A DNA stretch of 48,736 nucleotides from JBHIBD01 sp046758865 (GCA_046758865.1 JBHIBD010000006.1:1-48736); one strand, 5' to 3'; positions 1 through 8,625 are shown, counted from the first letter of the stretch. Notes: generated by a model from the letters alone, not told the origin. Made by a program: numbers and translations.

Positions 1-101
1 TAATACAGATTCCACATTTTTAATTGTAGGGTGTCTCGGCATACCCCACGTGCTATCGCAAGGGACAATTTGGATCTAATAAATAAGTAGAGGAGGCTAT
101 T

Positions 102-782
102 ATGGAGGGGAAGCTTGTAGCTATTGAAGGTATAGACGGGAGCGGCAAGACGGTCCAGGCCCATCTGCTCGTGGAAAGGCTCAAGAAGGAGGGCCGTCCG
201 GTGGTGGACGTGAGATTTCCACACCGCAGGCAGGGGTTTTTTGGGAAGATGGTCCACAGGTATCTTAATGGGGAGTTCGGTAGCGCCGAGCAGGTTAACC
301 CATATCTGGCGGCTATACTCTACGCCGGAGAGCGCTTTGAGGTAAAGGGTGAACTGGAAGGTTGGCTGGCAGAGGGGAAGGTAGTGGTGGCCAGACGCTA
401 CGTGCCATCAAATCAGGCGCATCAGGGTGGTAAGCTCGCCGAGCCGCACCAGAGGAAGAGGTTCTTCGAGTGGGTAGAGGAATTGGAGTACGAGATGTTC
501 GGAAATCCCAGGCCTGACATCACTGTCTATCTAGAGCTACCTTCTGAATCGGCAATAGAACTCATCAAGAGGAGACACAGGGAGGAATCAAGGCAGGAGA
601 GGAAGAGGGATATCCACGAGGAGAACCCATCTCATCTACGTGCGGCTGAAAATTCCTACAAGGAGCTGGCCTCGAGCGGCGCACCATGGGTGACTGTGCC
701 CTGCATGAGCGATGGCAAACTCCTGCACGAGGGAGAGATAGCAAAAAAGGTATGGGCCGCTGTGAGTAAGGCTATAGCCTGA
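102..782 (+). CDS. tmk: Thymidylate kinase (dTMP kinase), divergent
   Basis: Predicted to phosphorylate dTMP to dTDP in the cytoplasm, for dTTP supply. The P-loop GIDGSGKT lies at residues 10-17. A nucleoside-binding segment RRYVPSNQAHQ starts at 98, and a basic LID-like stretch (RRHREESRQERKRD) follows near 157. The 226-residue length suits the family, which is usually 200-230. In most bacterial enzymes the segment reads DRY or DRH; here Arg98 takes the place of the Asp, so this is a divergent branch. The ATG follows a strong AGGAGG with good spacing. The gene converges on a pyrimidine-nucleoside phosphorylase 14 nt away. Family assignment is firm; exact substrate preference is inference. 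Confidence 0.85.
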   Translation: MEGKLVAIEGIDGSGKTVQAHLLVERLKKEGRPVVDVRFPHRRQGFFGKMVHRYLNGEFGSAEQVNPYLAAILYAGERFEVKGELEGWLAEGKVVVARRYVPSNQAHQGGKLAEPHQRKRFFEWVEELEYEMFGNPRPDITVYLELPSESAIELIKRRHREESRQERKRDIHEENPSHLRAAENSYKELASSGAPWVTVPCMSDGKLLHEGEIAKKVWAAVSKAIA

Positions 783-796
783 CGTGGTGGGTGAGG

Positions 797-2101
797 TTAG
801 CCCTCTAATATCTTATGTATAAGTCTCGGGACGGGCGGTTTTTCATCGGATATTTTGTATGCATCAAGTACGAGTCTCTCAGCCTCCTCAAATGAGGCCT
901 TATCCCTGTAAAACACCTTTACCAGCGGCTTGCCCCTCTCTGTTGTATCGCCCAGTTTAGTCAGGACCTCGTACCCTGTGGAATGGTCTATAGTATCGTT
1001 CATTCGCTTTCGTCCTGCCCCAAGCGCCACCGCAGCCAGGCCCATCTGGTAGGTGTTAATCCCCGTCACATAACCGGACGCCGGGGAGTACACCTCCCTA
1101 ACATTGTCTGAGATATACTCGCCGAATCTTCTCAGAGACCCTACATCGCCACCCTGTCGCTCTACCATCTCCTGGAATTTCTTCATGGCACTGCCGTCCC
1201 GGATGGCCTTCTCTAGTTTCAGTTTAGCGTCTTCCCTAATGTTACAGATTCCAGCCAGACGGAGCATGTGAATTCCCAGCTCGAGTGTTACGGCGAGAAG
1301 GTCCTCTGGGCCGCTGCCTTGAAGGGCTTTGACAGCCTCCAGCACCTCGGTAGCATTTCCCACCATTCTGCCAAGGGGTTGGTTCATGTCGGTTATAATT
1401 GCCACGGCTGGTTTTTGCATAGAGTCGGCGATATCTACCATGTTCTGCGCCAGTGCGCAGGCATCCTCAAAATTTTTGGTGAATGCACCGTTTCCCGTCT
1501 TTACGTCAAGCACTAGGCCATCAACACCTTCGGCAAATTTCTTTGCCAAGACACTTGCGGTGATTAGTGGGATACTATCCACTGTGGCGGTAACGTCTCT
1601 GAGGGCGTAGAGTTTTTTGTCGGCTGGCACCAGCTCCTCGGTCTGGCCCACTATGGCCAGACCTATGTCCCTTACATTTTCACTGATTTCTTCAATGGAT
1701 AATTGGGTCCTAAACCCCGGGATAGATTCAAGTTTATCCAGCGTACCGCCAGTGTGCCCCAGCGCCCTGCCAGATATCATGGGTATCCGTACGCCCACGC
1801 TCGCAACCAGTGGCACCAGTACCAGGCTTATCTTGTCCCCCACCCCACCTGTACTGTGTTTATCTATCTTTTTGCCTGGTATCGAGTCGGTAGGAAGCGT
1901 CCTTCCTGAGTGCAACAACTCTTCTGTGAGCAAAATCGTTTCCCGGCGGGACATTCCACGCCAGCATACCGCCATTAAGAAGGCTGCCATCTGGTAGTCG
2001 GGTGTCTCTCCGCTCGTATAATTCTGTACTAGAAAGGCAATCTCATCCCTATTTAGTTCCCCCCCTCCTCGCTTCTTTCTAATAATATCTTGAGTAAGCA
2101 T
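797..2101 (-). CDS. deoA: Pyrimidine-nucleoside (thymidine) phosphorylase
   Basis: Phosphorolysis of thymidine and/or uridine to base plus sugar 1-phosphate, for pyrimidine salvage in the cytoplasm. The protein is 434 residues, the usual length for this family. It carries the glycosyltransferase family 3 phosphate-binding signature DKHSTGGVGDK near residue 79, a helical N-terminal domain (residues 1-65) and the C-terminal PyNP domain. Sequence alone does not separate thymidine-specific DeoA from the broader enzyme (Pdp). ATG is the start that fits the family N-terminus, although no good ribosome binding site is visible before it. It faces the dTMP kinase gene tail to tail, so the pair share a theme of thymidine metabolism but not a transcript. 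Confidence 0.9.
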   Translation of the reverse strand: MLTQDIIRKKRGGGELNRDEIAFLVQNYTSGETPDYQMAAFLMAVCWRGMSRRETILLTEELLHSGRTLPTDSIPGKKIDKHSTGGVGDKISLVLVPLVASVGVRIPMISGRALGHTGGTLDKLESIPGFRTQLSIEEISENVRDIGLAIVGQTEELVPADKKLYALRDVTATVDSIPLITASVLAKKFAEGVDGLVLDVKTGNGAFTKNFEDACALAQNMVDIADSMQKPAVAIITDMNQPLGRMVGNATEVLEAVKALQGSGPEDLLAVTLELGIHMLRLAGICNIREDAKLKLEKAIRDGSAMKKFQEMVERQGGDVGSLRRFGEYISDNVREVYSPASGYVTGINTYQMGLAAVALGAGRKRMNDTIDHSTGYEVLTKLGDTTERGKPLVKVFYRDKASFEEAERLVLDAYKISDEKPPVPRLIHKILEG

Positions 2102-2248
2102 TCTGGGTGTCTACATAATGAAAAGAGTTATATCGTCAATCGTTAAAGAAATGCTTTGTTATTAGGCCTTTGAAAGGCACATATTATACGGAACTCTTTT
2201 AGTAGTGTGAGGAAATGTAAGGTGAGCTAAATAAACTGATTGGAGGTT

Positions 2249-2953
2249 TTAGCCCGCCTTCACCTCATCCAGCATGGCCCGTATCTTCTTCATGTCCTGC
2301 CAGCACTTGGCCTTGTCGCTGGGGTTTCTGAGTAGATATGCGGGGTGAAACGTGGGCATCAACTTTATGCCGTCATAATCGTGGAAGTGGCCCCTCAGGG
2401 CGCTTATACCCTTACTGGTACCAAGCAGGCCCTGGGCTGCCGCATTACCCAGGGCGCAGATAATTTTTGGCCTTATCCACTTTATCTGATGTTTGAGGTA
2501 GTTGGTGGTGCAGGTAAATATCTCGTCCTGTCGGGGGGTACGGTTTTCGGGTGGGCGGCATTTGACCATGTTGGTTATATATACCTCTTCACGAGTGAGC
2601 TTTATGGCCTCTATTATCTTGGTCAGGAGCTGACCAGCCCGTCCCACAAAAGGGAGCCCCTGCCGGTCTTCTTCATATCCGGGGCCCTCACCAATAAACA
2701 TGAGGTCCGCAAAGATATTGCCTGCGCCAAAAACGACATTCGTGCGGGACTCACTCAGGCGGCATTTGATGCAGGTAGAGGCCACTTCTCCTAACACAGC
2801 CAGGTTTCTTACCTTGTCGTTCCCTTCTTCCTCAGGGGTTTCTTCCACGGCCTTGCCCTTTACCACGAAGTCCGTTCCAAAGCCCTTTTCAAGTTCTAAC
2901 CTCCCTTTCAATGAACTTATTATATGGCCCAGTTCACCCCAATTATCGGTCAT
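2249..2953 (-). CDS. Uracil-DNA glycosylase, family 4 (Fe-S)
   Basis: Removes uracil from DNA to start base-excision repair. Four cysteines placed to hold a [4Fe-4S] cluster are visible: C61 and C64 (CIKC), C132 (in KCRPPENRTP) and C148. The active-site segment GEGPGYEED lies at 88-96 (family 4 is usually GEAPGxxED) and the C-terminal motif HPAYLLR at 203-209. These mark the family 4 enzyme known from thermophiles and many bacteria rather than Ung. The first 55 residues are poorly conserved and partly charged, as is common. At 234 residues it is complete. It is transcribed alone, with a 190-nt gap to glyQ upstream. Confidence 0.92.
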   Translation of the reverse strand: MTDNWGELGHIISSLKGRLELEKGFGTDFVVKGKAVEETPEEEGNDKVRNLAVLGEVASTCIKCRLSESRTNVVFGAGNIFADLMFIGEGPGYEEDRQGLPFVGRAGQLLTKIIEAIKLTREEVYITNMVKCRPPENRTPRQDEIFTCTTNYLKHQIKWIRPKIICALGNAAAQGLLGTSKGISALRGHFHDYDGIKLMPTFHPAYLLRNPSDKAKCWQDMKKIRAMLDEVKAG

Positions 2954-3109
2954 AGTGTCGTGTACTTATTAGTGTGGTAGAAAGTGGACATCAATTCCTG
3001 AAGGAAGAGCTGGTAGCGATTGCGTTCCAGTCCCATGTACCTCACTCTTCTTTGCCTTCCCCAATTGTAGGGCGACAGGCCCTGTGATACCTGTTTTATA
3101 TCGGATAGA

Positions 3110-3131
3110 CGTTTGGTGCAGTGACCAAACG
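3110..3131. repeat. Hairpin just downstream of glyQ
   Basis: A perfect 8-bp inverted repeat (CGTTTGGT / ACCAAACG) with a 6-nt loop lies 14 nt beyond the glyQ stop codon. There is no T-run on either side, so it is at best a weak terminator or an RNA-stabilising stem. The rest of the 190-nt gap to the uracil glycosylase gene shows nothing recognisable. Confidence 0.4.
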
Positions 3132-3144
3132 CTGCATTTTGAAC

Positions 3145-4041
3145 CTACTTTTTCAGAAGTGGCCAGCCCTTTTCTTCCCTGAATTTCAGGTAGCCCTCGG
3201 CGCAGCGCCTGGCTAGATTTCTGACCCTGGCTATGTAACGGGTACGCTGGGCCACGCCTATTGCCTTCCTTGCGTCGAGGACGTTGAAGGTGTGGGAGCA
3301 CTTGAGTACATAATCATAGGCGGGCAACACAAGGGCCTTGTCAAGGAGCCTCATGGCCTCCTGCTCGTACATGTCAAATAGTTTCAGGTGCATCTGGACG
3401 TCTGCCTCCTCGAAGTTGTAGGCAGAGAACTCCACCTCATCCTCGTGGTGTACGTCTCGGTAGGTGAGACTGTCCGACCATATCAAGTCATAGACCGATT
3501 CCCTTTTTTGGATGAACATCGCTATTCTCTCGAGACCGTACGTGAGTTCTAGCGAGATGGGCTCCAGCTCTATGCCGCCCACCTGCTGGAAGTAGGTGAA
3601 CTGGGTTATCTCGAGCCCGTCTATCCAGACCTCCCAGCCCAGGCCTGTTGCGCCCAGTGTGGGTGACTCCCAGTCATCTTCCACAAAACGCACGTCGTGG
3701 CCCACTAAATCTATACCCAGCTCCTTCAGGCTGTCGAGGTATATTTGTTGTGAATTATCGGGTGCGGGCTTAAGGACGACCTGGAACTGGTAGTAATGTT
3801 GAAGCCGGTTGGGGTTGTCGCCATAGCGACCGTCTGCCGGTCTTCGAGAGGGCTCTATGTAGGCCGCCCTCCAGGGTTCTGGCCCCAAACACCTCAGAAA
3901 GGTGGCCGGGTTGAACGTCCCGGCACCCACCTCGATATCATAGGGCTGCATTAACAGGCACCCGCGCCCTACCCAATAGTTCTCGAGCCTGAGGATTATT
4001 TCCTGAAAGCTCTGTGGGTGATTACTTTCTCGCGCACTCAT
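3145..4041 (-). CDS. glyQ: Glycyl-tRNA synthetase alpha subunit
   Basis: The alpha chain of the bacterial alpha2-beta2 glycyl-tRNA synthetase; it carries the class II catalytic core that makes glycyl-adenylate. The 298 residues match the family length. Class-defining stretches are easy to read: GCLLMQPYDIEVGAGT near residue 28, PSRRPADGRYGDNPNR near 64 and QFTYFQQVGGIEL near 147. The beta subunit gene glyS, needed for tRNA binding and usually adjacent, is not next to it or anywhere in this window. The start overlaps the end of mogA by 20 nt, so the two are probably translated from one message. Confidence 0.96.
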   Translation of the reverse strand: MSARESNHPQSFQEIILRLENYWVGRGCLLMQPYDIEVGAGTFNPATFLRCLGPEPWRAAYIEPSRRPADGRYGDNPNRLQHYYQFQVVLKPAPDNSQQIYLDSLKELGIDLVGHDVRFVEDDWESPTLGATGLGWEVWIDGLEITQFTYFQQVGGIELEPISLELTYGLERIAMFIQKRESVYDLIWSDSLTYRDVHHEDEVEFSAYNFEEADVQMHLKLFDMYEQEAMRLLDKALVLPAYDYVLKCSHTFNVLDARKAIGVAQRTRYIARVRNLARRCAEGYLKFREEKGWPLLKK

Positions 4042-4573
4042 CCACCCTTCCTTGTATGAGTTCGATGGTATGGGGTATGGCAGGAAGTATAACCCGCAGG
4101 CATTCCTCTACTGCCTTTGGGCTTCCTGGTAAGTTTACAATAAGGCACTGTCCCGCTACTCCCACAACGGCCCGTGAGCCCATGGCCCTGGGTGTAACCC
4201 TGAGACTCTCCATACGCATTGCCTCGGCATAGCCGGGGAGTTCTTTCTCTATTACCACACGGGTCGCCTCAGGGGTGACGTCCCGTGGGGCAACTCCTGT
4301 GCCACCGGTCGTGAGAATGAGGTTAACCTTTCCCTTCCATTCATTGAGCTTTTCTATGATGATGTCCTTTTCGTCAGGTACGACGGCGGAGAGGGACGTC
4401 TCGGTGCCCATGTCCCCCAAAAGAATCTCCCTGATAACCTCTCCGCTTCTATCCTCTCTCTCGCCCCGAGAGCCCTTGTCACTTATGGTCAGAATAGCCG
4501 CCTTTATAGGTATTGTGCCGTGTTCACGGTGTTCGTGCAAGCTCAATGACTGCCCTCCGTGGAGCTTAATCAA
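4022..4573 (-). CDS. mogA: Molybdopterin adenylyltransferase (MogA/MoaB family)
   Basis: Activates molybdopterin with AMP before molybdate insertion, in molybdenum cofactor synthesis. The motif TTGGTGVAPRDVTPEAT, with the family's GGTG phosphate-binding loop and its Asp, lies near residue 88, and NLPGSPKAV lies near 147. The protein is 183 residues; the first 20 or so extend beyond the family core, which begins at IKAAILTISDKG. The start may therefore be slightly internal. The ATG overlaps the end of the MOSC gene by 8 nt and the 3' end overlaps glyQ, giving a tight MOSC-mogA-glyQ string. The MOSC partner supports the molybdenum-cofactor role. Confidence 0.9.
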   Translation of the reverse strand: MIKLHGGQSLSLHEHREHGTIPIKAAILTISDKGSRGEREDRSGEVIREILLGDMGTETSLSAVVPDEKDIIIEKLNEWKGKVNLILTTGGTGVAPRDVTPEATRVVIEKELPGYAEAMRMESLRVTPRAMGSRAVVGVAGQCLIVNLPGSPKAVEECLRVILPAIPHTIELIQGRVDECARK

Positions 4574-5018
4574 GTATTTTTATCTCATCACCCACCTGTA
4601 CAATGCCGCCTGTCAGGACCCTGGTAAAAATACCCTCACGAGGCATGATACAGTCTCCTGCCTTATAATATATAGCACAGCGGTCGTGGCACTCCTTGCC
4701 TATCTGGGTTATTTCTAGCAGGGCGTTCTTGCCCACTCTAAGCCTGGTTCCCAGGTGGAGGCACTTGAGGTCAAGGCCTTCTGTTACAATATTCTCGCCA
4801 AAATCACCAGAGTCTATATCCAGCCCCTTTTCCCTCATTATGTCTGCACTTTCCAGCGCCAGGAGGCTTACCTGCCGGTGGCCCGGGCCGGCATGAGCGT
4901 CTCTTTCAATGCCATAGTCCTCAACGAGCCTCACTACACCCACATCCTCCTTCTGAGTACCCTTCCTCCCGCTTACGCAAACGGCCACCACCCTTCCGGT
5001 CTTATTTCCTTTGGGCAT
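4566..5018 (-). CDS. MOSC domain protein
   Basis: MOSC domains bind molybdenum cofactor-related sulfur or metal-sulfur species and occur in sulfurases and in stand-alone proteins such as YiiM. The domain fills almost the whole 150 residues, with GERD-like DYGIERDAHAG and HRQVSLL early on, GDFGENIVTEGL in the middle, and a conserved Cys in IGKECHDRCAIY. That last segment is the family's sulfur-handling region. A longer open frame starts with GTG at 5063 and would add 15 Cys-rich residues. I prefer the ATG at 5018 because the family core begins soon after it. It overlaps mogA by 8 nt, so its role is probably in molybdenum cofactor handling; the substrate is not known. Confidence 0.85.
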   Translation of the reverse strand: MPKGNKTGRVVAVCVSGRKGTQKEDVGVVRLVEDYGIERDAHAGPGHRQVSLLALESADIMREKGLDIDSGDFGENIVTEGLDLKCLHLGTRLRVGKNALLEITQIGKECHDRCAIYYKAGDCIMPREGIFTRVLTGGIVQVGDEIKILD

Positions 5019-5136
5019 AATACACTTCTTTCTGCAAAAACACTTACAACCGAAATATATCACGAATATACCCTAAAGGTCAAGCCAGGAAACCATGCCA
5101 TAGACAAACAGGGAGAGTGATAGAGTGAAATAGTGT

Positions 5137-5164
5137 TTGACTGTAGGCCCTTTTGATGTATACT
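5137..5164 (+). promoter_or_regulatory. Sigma-70-type promoter for the small membrane protein gene
   Basis: TTGACT at 5137-5142 and TATACT at 5159-5164 are separated by 16 nt. They lie about 65 nt ahead of the start at 5230, on the same strand. No other gene follows within reach, so this is the likely promoter. Confidence 0.55.
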
Positions 5165-5229
5165 CTTATAAAAAGCCTCACTGGCAGGAGTAATGCTTCC
5201 AATAAAAGCTTAATGAGGGAAGGGTGCCA

Positions 5230-5574
5230 ATGGAAAGAACAGGGTCTAATGGTTTACTATTGATAATTGCAGGGGTGATTCTTGGGGTAGTGAGTGCGAA
5301 AGCCGATGATATTGGTTTGGGGGTACCTGGATACAGTTGGGAACAAGGTCTAGGGGTATTTCTCGGTGCGCTTGCGATAATATTTGGTACATACTTGACA
5401 AAACTTGACGCTAGGTTGTTGGTGCTGACGGGGCTTGTCATTACGGCATTTGCAGTATTGGCAGATAAGATAGGGATGGGTGCACCTGGATATAGCTGCC
5501 CGCAGGGTATAGTCACCTTCTTGGGAATAGCTATATTTCTCATGGGAGCTAACTCGCTTAGGACCAAGTCTTAA
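5230..5574 (+). CDS. Small integral membrane protein with internal duplication
   Basis: Not a family I recognise. The 114-residue product has about four hydrophobic segments and is made of two copies of one unit. The unit has a hydrophobic helix, then ADxIGxGxPGYSxxQG, then a second helix: copy one carries ADDIGLGVPGYSWEQG and copy two ADKIGMGAPGYSCPQG. The identical residues lie mostly in the loop between helices, suggesting that the loop is the functional part. An in-frame GTG lies two codons upstream at 5224; I chose the ATG at 5230 because it is better spaced from GAGGGAAG. It has its own promoter and sits between the MOSC gene, on the other strand, and serA. No function can be given. Confidence 0.7.
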   Translation: MERTGSNGLLLIIAGVILGVVSAKADDIGLGVPGYSWEQGLGVFLGALAIIFGTYLTKLDARLLVLTGLVITAFAVLADKIGMGAPGYSCPQGIVTFLGIAIFLMGANSLRTKS

Positions 5575-5681
5575 CATAGGACATATTGTATACCTTTTAC
5601 ATTCATCAAGCAGCAGCCTTTTAAGCCCTGGCCGCTGCCTTTCTTTTTGCTTCTTCTACTGGTTTTTGTTATCATCCGTCT

Positions 5682-7295
5682 ATGTCTACAGAATTGCTCA
5701 ATAATACCAGGGTGTTAATAGCAGACAATCTGCCTGAGGTGTGCGATGACATCCTCAAGGGGGCGGGTATAAAGGTGACGAAGAAACCTGGCCTCTCACC
5801 CAGCGAACTCAAAGAGGAGATTAAGGGCTATGAGGGTGTAATCGTCCGTAGTCAGGCGACGTTGACCGGAGACATCATCGGTTCTGCCGTCAAGTTGCGT
5901 GCTGTATGCAGGGCAGGTGTAGGTATAGACAATGTGGATGTAGCGAGCGCTACCAAGAGGGGTGTGGTGGTGATGAATACACCTGAGGGCAACACCATAT
6001 CAACCGCAGAACACACCATCGGCCTACTGTTTGCCCTGGCCAGGAAGTTATCTCAGGCGCACCAGTCGTTGAGGATGGGCCAGTGGGAACGCAAGAAGTT
6101 CATAGGTGTTCAGGTCTCTGGAAAGACCCTCGGTATAATTGGCCTGGGTCGCATTGGACGGCAGGTGGCAAAGCGTGCAGTCGCACTTGAGATGCAGGTG
6201 GTCGCATATGACCCGTATATCTCACCTGAGATAGCAGACCAATATCCCGTAAATAAGGTGGATAAACTTGAAGATTTACTCAGACAGGCCGACTTCATAA
6301 CCATCCATGTACCCCTCAATAACACCACCAGAAACATGATAACAAAACGTGAGTTCGGAATCATGAAGAAGGGCGTAGGAATAGTAAATTGTGCCCGGGG
6401 CGGAATAGTATCTGAAAAGGACCTTTATGATGCAATTGTCTCGGGTAAGGTATCTGGTGCTGCACTAGATGTATTTGAGGAAGAACCTCCCAAGGAGAAT
6501 AACCTGCTTGAGTTAGAGCAGGTTATAGCTACACCTCATTTGGGTGCGCAGACCAGCGAGGCTCAGAAAGCGGTTGCAGTAGAAGCCGCCGAGCAGATGG
6601 TTGACGCACTCTCGGGCAAGGGGTTTCGTAATGCCCTGAATCTGCCGGTTGTTAACCCTGAGGAGCTTGAGCAGCTCCGCCCGTTTATGGACTTTACTGA
6701 GAGGATGGGTTCCTTCCTAATGCAGTTGATGGGTTGTGGGGTGCGATCCGTTACGCTCATCTATGCTGGAGAAATTGCCAAAAAGAATACCCGCCTTGTG
6801 ACGGACAGCTTCCTTGTAGGGCTGCTCAAGCCTTGTATGGATGAGGGTGCCAACTTAGTGAGCGCTCCCATTCTGGCCATTGAAAGTGGCATGGAGGTCT
6901 CAGTAACTACCAGCAGCCCCTGTGGGAATTTTACCAATCTGATTACCGCAAGGGTAAAGACGGATACGGCAGAGAGTTTTATCACCGGCGCCATCTTTGA
7001 CAGAGGTGATGCAAGGGTGGTGAGCATTGATGGCTACAATGTGGAGGCCGTTCTGGAGGGCACAATGCTGGTGGTCAAGGCCACGGACCGGCCCGGGCTT
7101 ATAGGCAGTATCGGCACCCTCCTGGGAAACCGAAACATCAACATATCAAGGATGACCTTTGGCAGGAGGGAAATCGAGGGCAAGGTTATATCCATATTAA
7201 TAATAAACCTAGATGGGCCGGTGCCAACGAATATAGCGGGTGAGATAGAAGGGCTAGAGAGCGTAGATTCTGCCAGGCTGGTGCAGCTGTCTTAA
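5682..7295 (+). CDS. serA: D-3-phosphoglycerate dehydrogenase
   Basis: Oxidises 3-phosphoglycerate to 3-phosphohydroxypyruvate, the first step of serine synthesis. At 537 residues it is the long form. It has a split substrate-binding domain, a Rossmann NAD domain with GIIGLGRIGRQVAKRA near 151, the dehydrogenase signature around 230 (NCARGGIV), an intervening allosteric substrate-binding domain near 320-450, and a C-terminal ACT domain (VVKATDRPGLIGSIGTLL near 463) for serine feedback. No clear ribosome binding site precedes the ATG, and a start a few codons downstream is possible. The stop overlaps the converging phosphoesterase gene by 4 nt. Confidence 0.95.
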   Translation: MSTELLNNTRVLIADNLPEVCDDILKGAGIKVTKKPGLSPSELKEEIKGYEGVIVRSQATLTGDIIGSAVKLRAVCRAGVGIDNVDVASATKRGVVVMNTPEGNTISTAEHTIGLLFALARKLSQAHQSLRMGQWERKKFIGVQVSGKTLGIIGLGRIGRQVAKRAVALEMQVVAYDPYISPEIADQYPVNKVDKLEDLLRQADFITIHVPLNNTTRNMITKREFGIMKKGVGIVNCARGGIVSEKDLYDAIVSGKVSGAALDVFEEEPPKENNLLELEQVIATPHLGAQTSEAQKAVAVEAAEQMVDALSGKGFRNALNLPVVNPEELEQLRPFMDFTERMGSFLMQLMGCGVRSVTLIYAGEIAKKNTRLVTDSFLVGLLKPCMDEGANLVSAPILAIESGMEVSVTTSSPCGNFTNLITARVKTDTAESFITGAIFDRGDARVVSIDGYNVEAVLEGTMLVVKATDRPGLIGSIGTLLGNRNINISRMTFGRREIEGKVISILIINLDGPVPTNIAGEIEGLESVDSARLVQLS

Positions 7296-8077
7296 ACCCC
7301 GATCTTCAACCGTTTTGCCTCGAATTCTGGGAGGCCGGCCTCAACAATCTTCTTCGCAGCGCTTTCTATGTCATATTCAAGGCGCCTGAACCTTACCAAC
7401 TCATCCCCTGTGTCATAGAGCACGTAGCAGGCCCTGGGGTCTCTATCCCGGGGTTGACCCACGCTCCCCACGTTAATTATCACCTGCTTCGTCTGTTTCA
7501 GGCTGACCTCCTCTTTAGTTTCAGCACGTACTTCGCCGTCCTTTAGGATTGCGACAGGGACGTGGGAGTGGCCTATAAAGCAGATGCGACTATGAAGGAA
7601 GGATAAACAGAGTTCTGCGTCGTGGTACGTCTGAAGATAGTAAAATTGCTCTGGTTTGTATGGGGTGCCGTGGACGAGCGTGATGCCTTCTTGTTTCATC
7701 TCTATGACTAAGGGCAGGTCAGATAGGAAATCCCTGTCTTCTTGACTAAGATGCTCCCTGGTCCACAGGACTGCATCCTTGGCCTGGGGGTTAAAGTAGT
7801 CTATATCCATCTTTCCCACGGCGGCGTAATCGTGGTTGCCGGCTACGATAGTGTCAGTTACCTTCCTTACGGCGGCAAGGCACCTACTGGGTTCTGCGGC
7901 GTAGCCCACGATGTCTCCAATGCTCAGTATTTTATCAGGTCCTTCTTTCTCTATGTCTTTCAGGACGGTGTCCAGGGCCTCAAAGTTGCTATGGACATCA
8001 CCCAGCACGGCGTACAGCAGGGGCTTTCTCCTTGGAAAATAGTCGGGGAGTGCTGAAAAATCTGTTTCTAAAGGCAA
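7292..8077 (-). CDS. Calcineurin-like metallophosphoesterase
   Basis: A cytoplasmic two-metal phosphoesterase of the YfcE/MJ0936-like group; the substrate is unknown. The metal-binding motifs appear in order: GDVHSN (26-31), GDIVGY (54-59), GNHDY (80-84), VHGTPY near 130 and GHSHVP near 170. About 260 residues is a normal size. The start is uncertain. The longest frame begins with TTG at 8077 with no ribosome binding site. A strong AAGGAG lies just before a CTG codon about 19 residues in, which is where family members usually begin. The gene follows the DUF1844 gene by about 30 nt and overlaps serA by 4 nt at its 3' end. Confidence 0.85.
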   Translation of the reverse strand: MPLETDFSALPDYFPRRKPLLYAVLGDVHSNFEALDTVLKDIEKEGPDKILSIGDIVGYAAEPSRCLAAVRKVTDTIVAGNHDYAAVGKMDIDYFNPQAKDAVLWTREHLSQEDRDFLSDLPLVIEMKQEGITLVHGTPYKPEQFYYLQTYHDAELCLSFLHSRICFIGHSHVPVAILKDGEVRAETKEEVSLKQTKQVIINVGSVGQPRDRDPRACYVLYDTGDELVRFRRLEYDIESAAKKIVEAGLPEFEAKRLKIGV

Positions 8078-8108
8078 TCAAAATTTATGTCGGGGGCGTA
8101 GCAGCAGG

Positions 8109-8456
8109 CTATTTCGTGCCGGCGATATAACTCATCCTCAGGTCGTAGAGCACACCTTCCAGATATTTCTGCTCTTCTGGGGTTAGATTGCCTTTAGTCT
8201 TTTCTTCTATCATCTTAAGGACATCTATGGTGTACCTGGCTTGTTCCAGACTTTTCTCCTTCTTGCGAGAGATGGGGTTTTCTATATCTCCTAGGGCGAT
8301 GAGGACCTGGGTAGCAAGGCCGGAGACAAAAAGTATAAAATTGGGTTCTGGAAGGGAAGGGGCTTTTCTCCCTTTCTCCTCTTTTTCCTCCCTCTCTTTT
8401 TCCTGCTGAACATGTTTTTTCCATTCCTCGTCTATGGTCTTTTTTTCTTCTGGCAT
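8109..8456 (-). CDS. DUF1844 family protein
   Basis: A 115-residue soluble protein of unknown role. Residues 1-35 are highly charged and Lys/Glu-rich. The core starts at PNFILFVSGLATQVLIALG (38-56) and continues through a helical part rich in Glu and Lys (EQARYTIDVLKMIEEKTKG), ending YLEGVLYDLRMSYI. That layout is the DUF1844 family, found widely in Planctomycetes, Acidobacteria and deltaproteobacteria. It sits 31 nt upstream of the metallophosphoesterase gene on the same strand and is probably cotranscribed with it. A function cannot be stated. Confidence 0.82.
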   Translation of the reverse strand: MPEEKKTIDEEWKKHVQQEKEREEKEEKGRKAPSLPEPNFILFVSGLATQVLIALGDIENPISRKKEKSLEQARYTIDVLKMIEEKTKGNLTPEEQKYLEGVLYDLRMSYIAGTK

Positions 8457-8503
8457 CTTTTGCCCTCAGTTAGTGGCTTTTTCTCTTATCATTCTTATTC
8501 TAG

Positions 8504-8600
8504 ATGTAGCGTGCGAGCCCGCTCGCACGTTGGTATTCTGGTACGGATTGTTGAAGCAAGCTCCGTTGGTTGAACGTGGCAGCTTGCTGCCACGCTACGT
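8504..8600. repeat. Two-hairpin palindromic element, TGTAGCGTG family
   Basis: The outer ends are GTAGCGTG (8506) and CACGCTAC (ending 8598), in inverted orientation. Inside lie two perfect hairpins: CGTGCGAGC with GCTCGCACG, and CGTGGCAGC with GCTGCCACG. The same end sequence recurs at 16677-16730, 45069-45118, 48591-48619 and 48708-48736, so it is a dispersed family. It encodes nothing and could act as a REP-like or miniature mobile element. Confidence 0.75.
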
Positions 8601-8625
8601 AAAGAATGTCTCGAATAGCAAAGAT

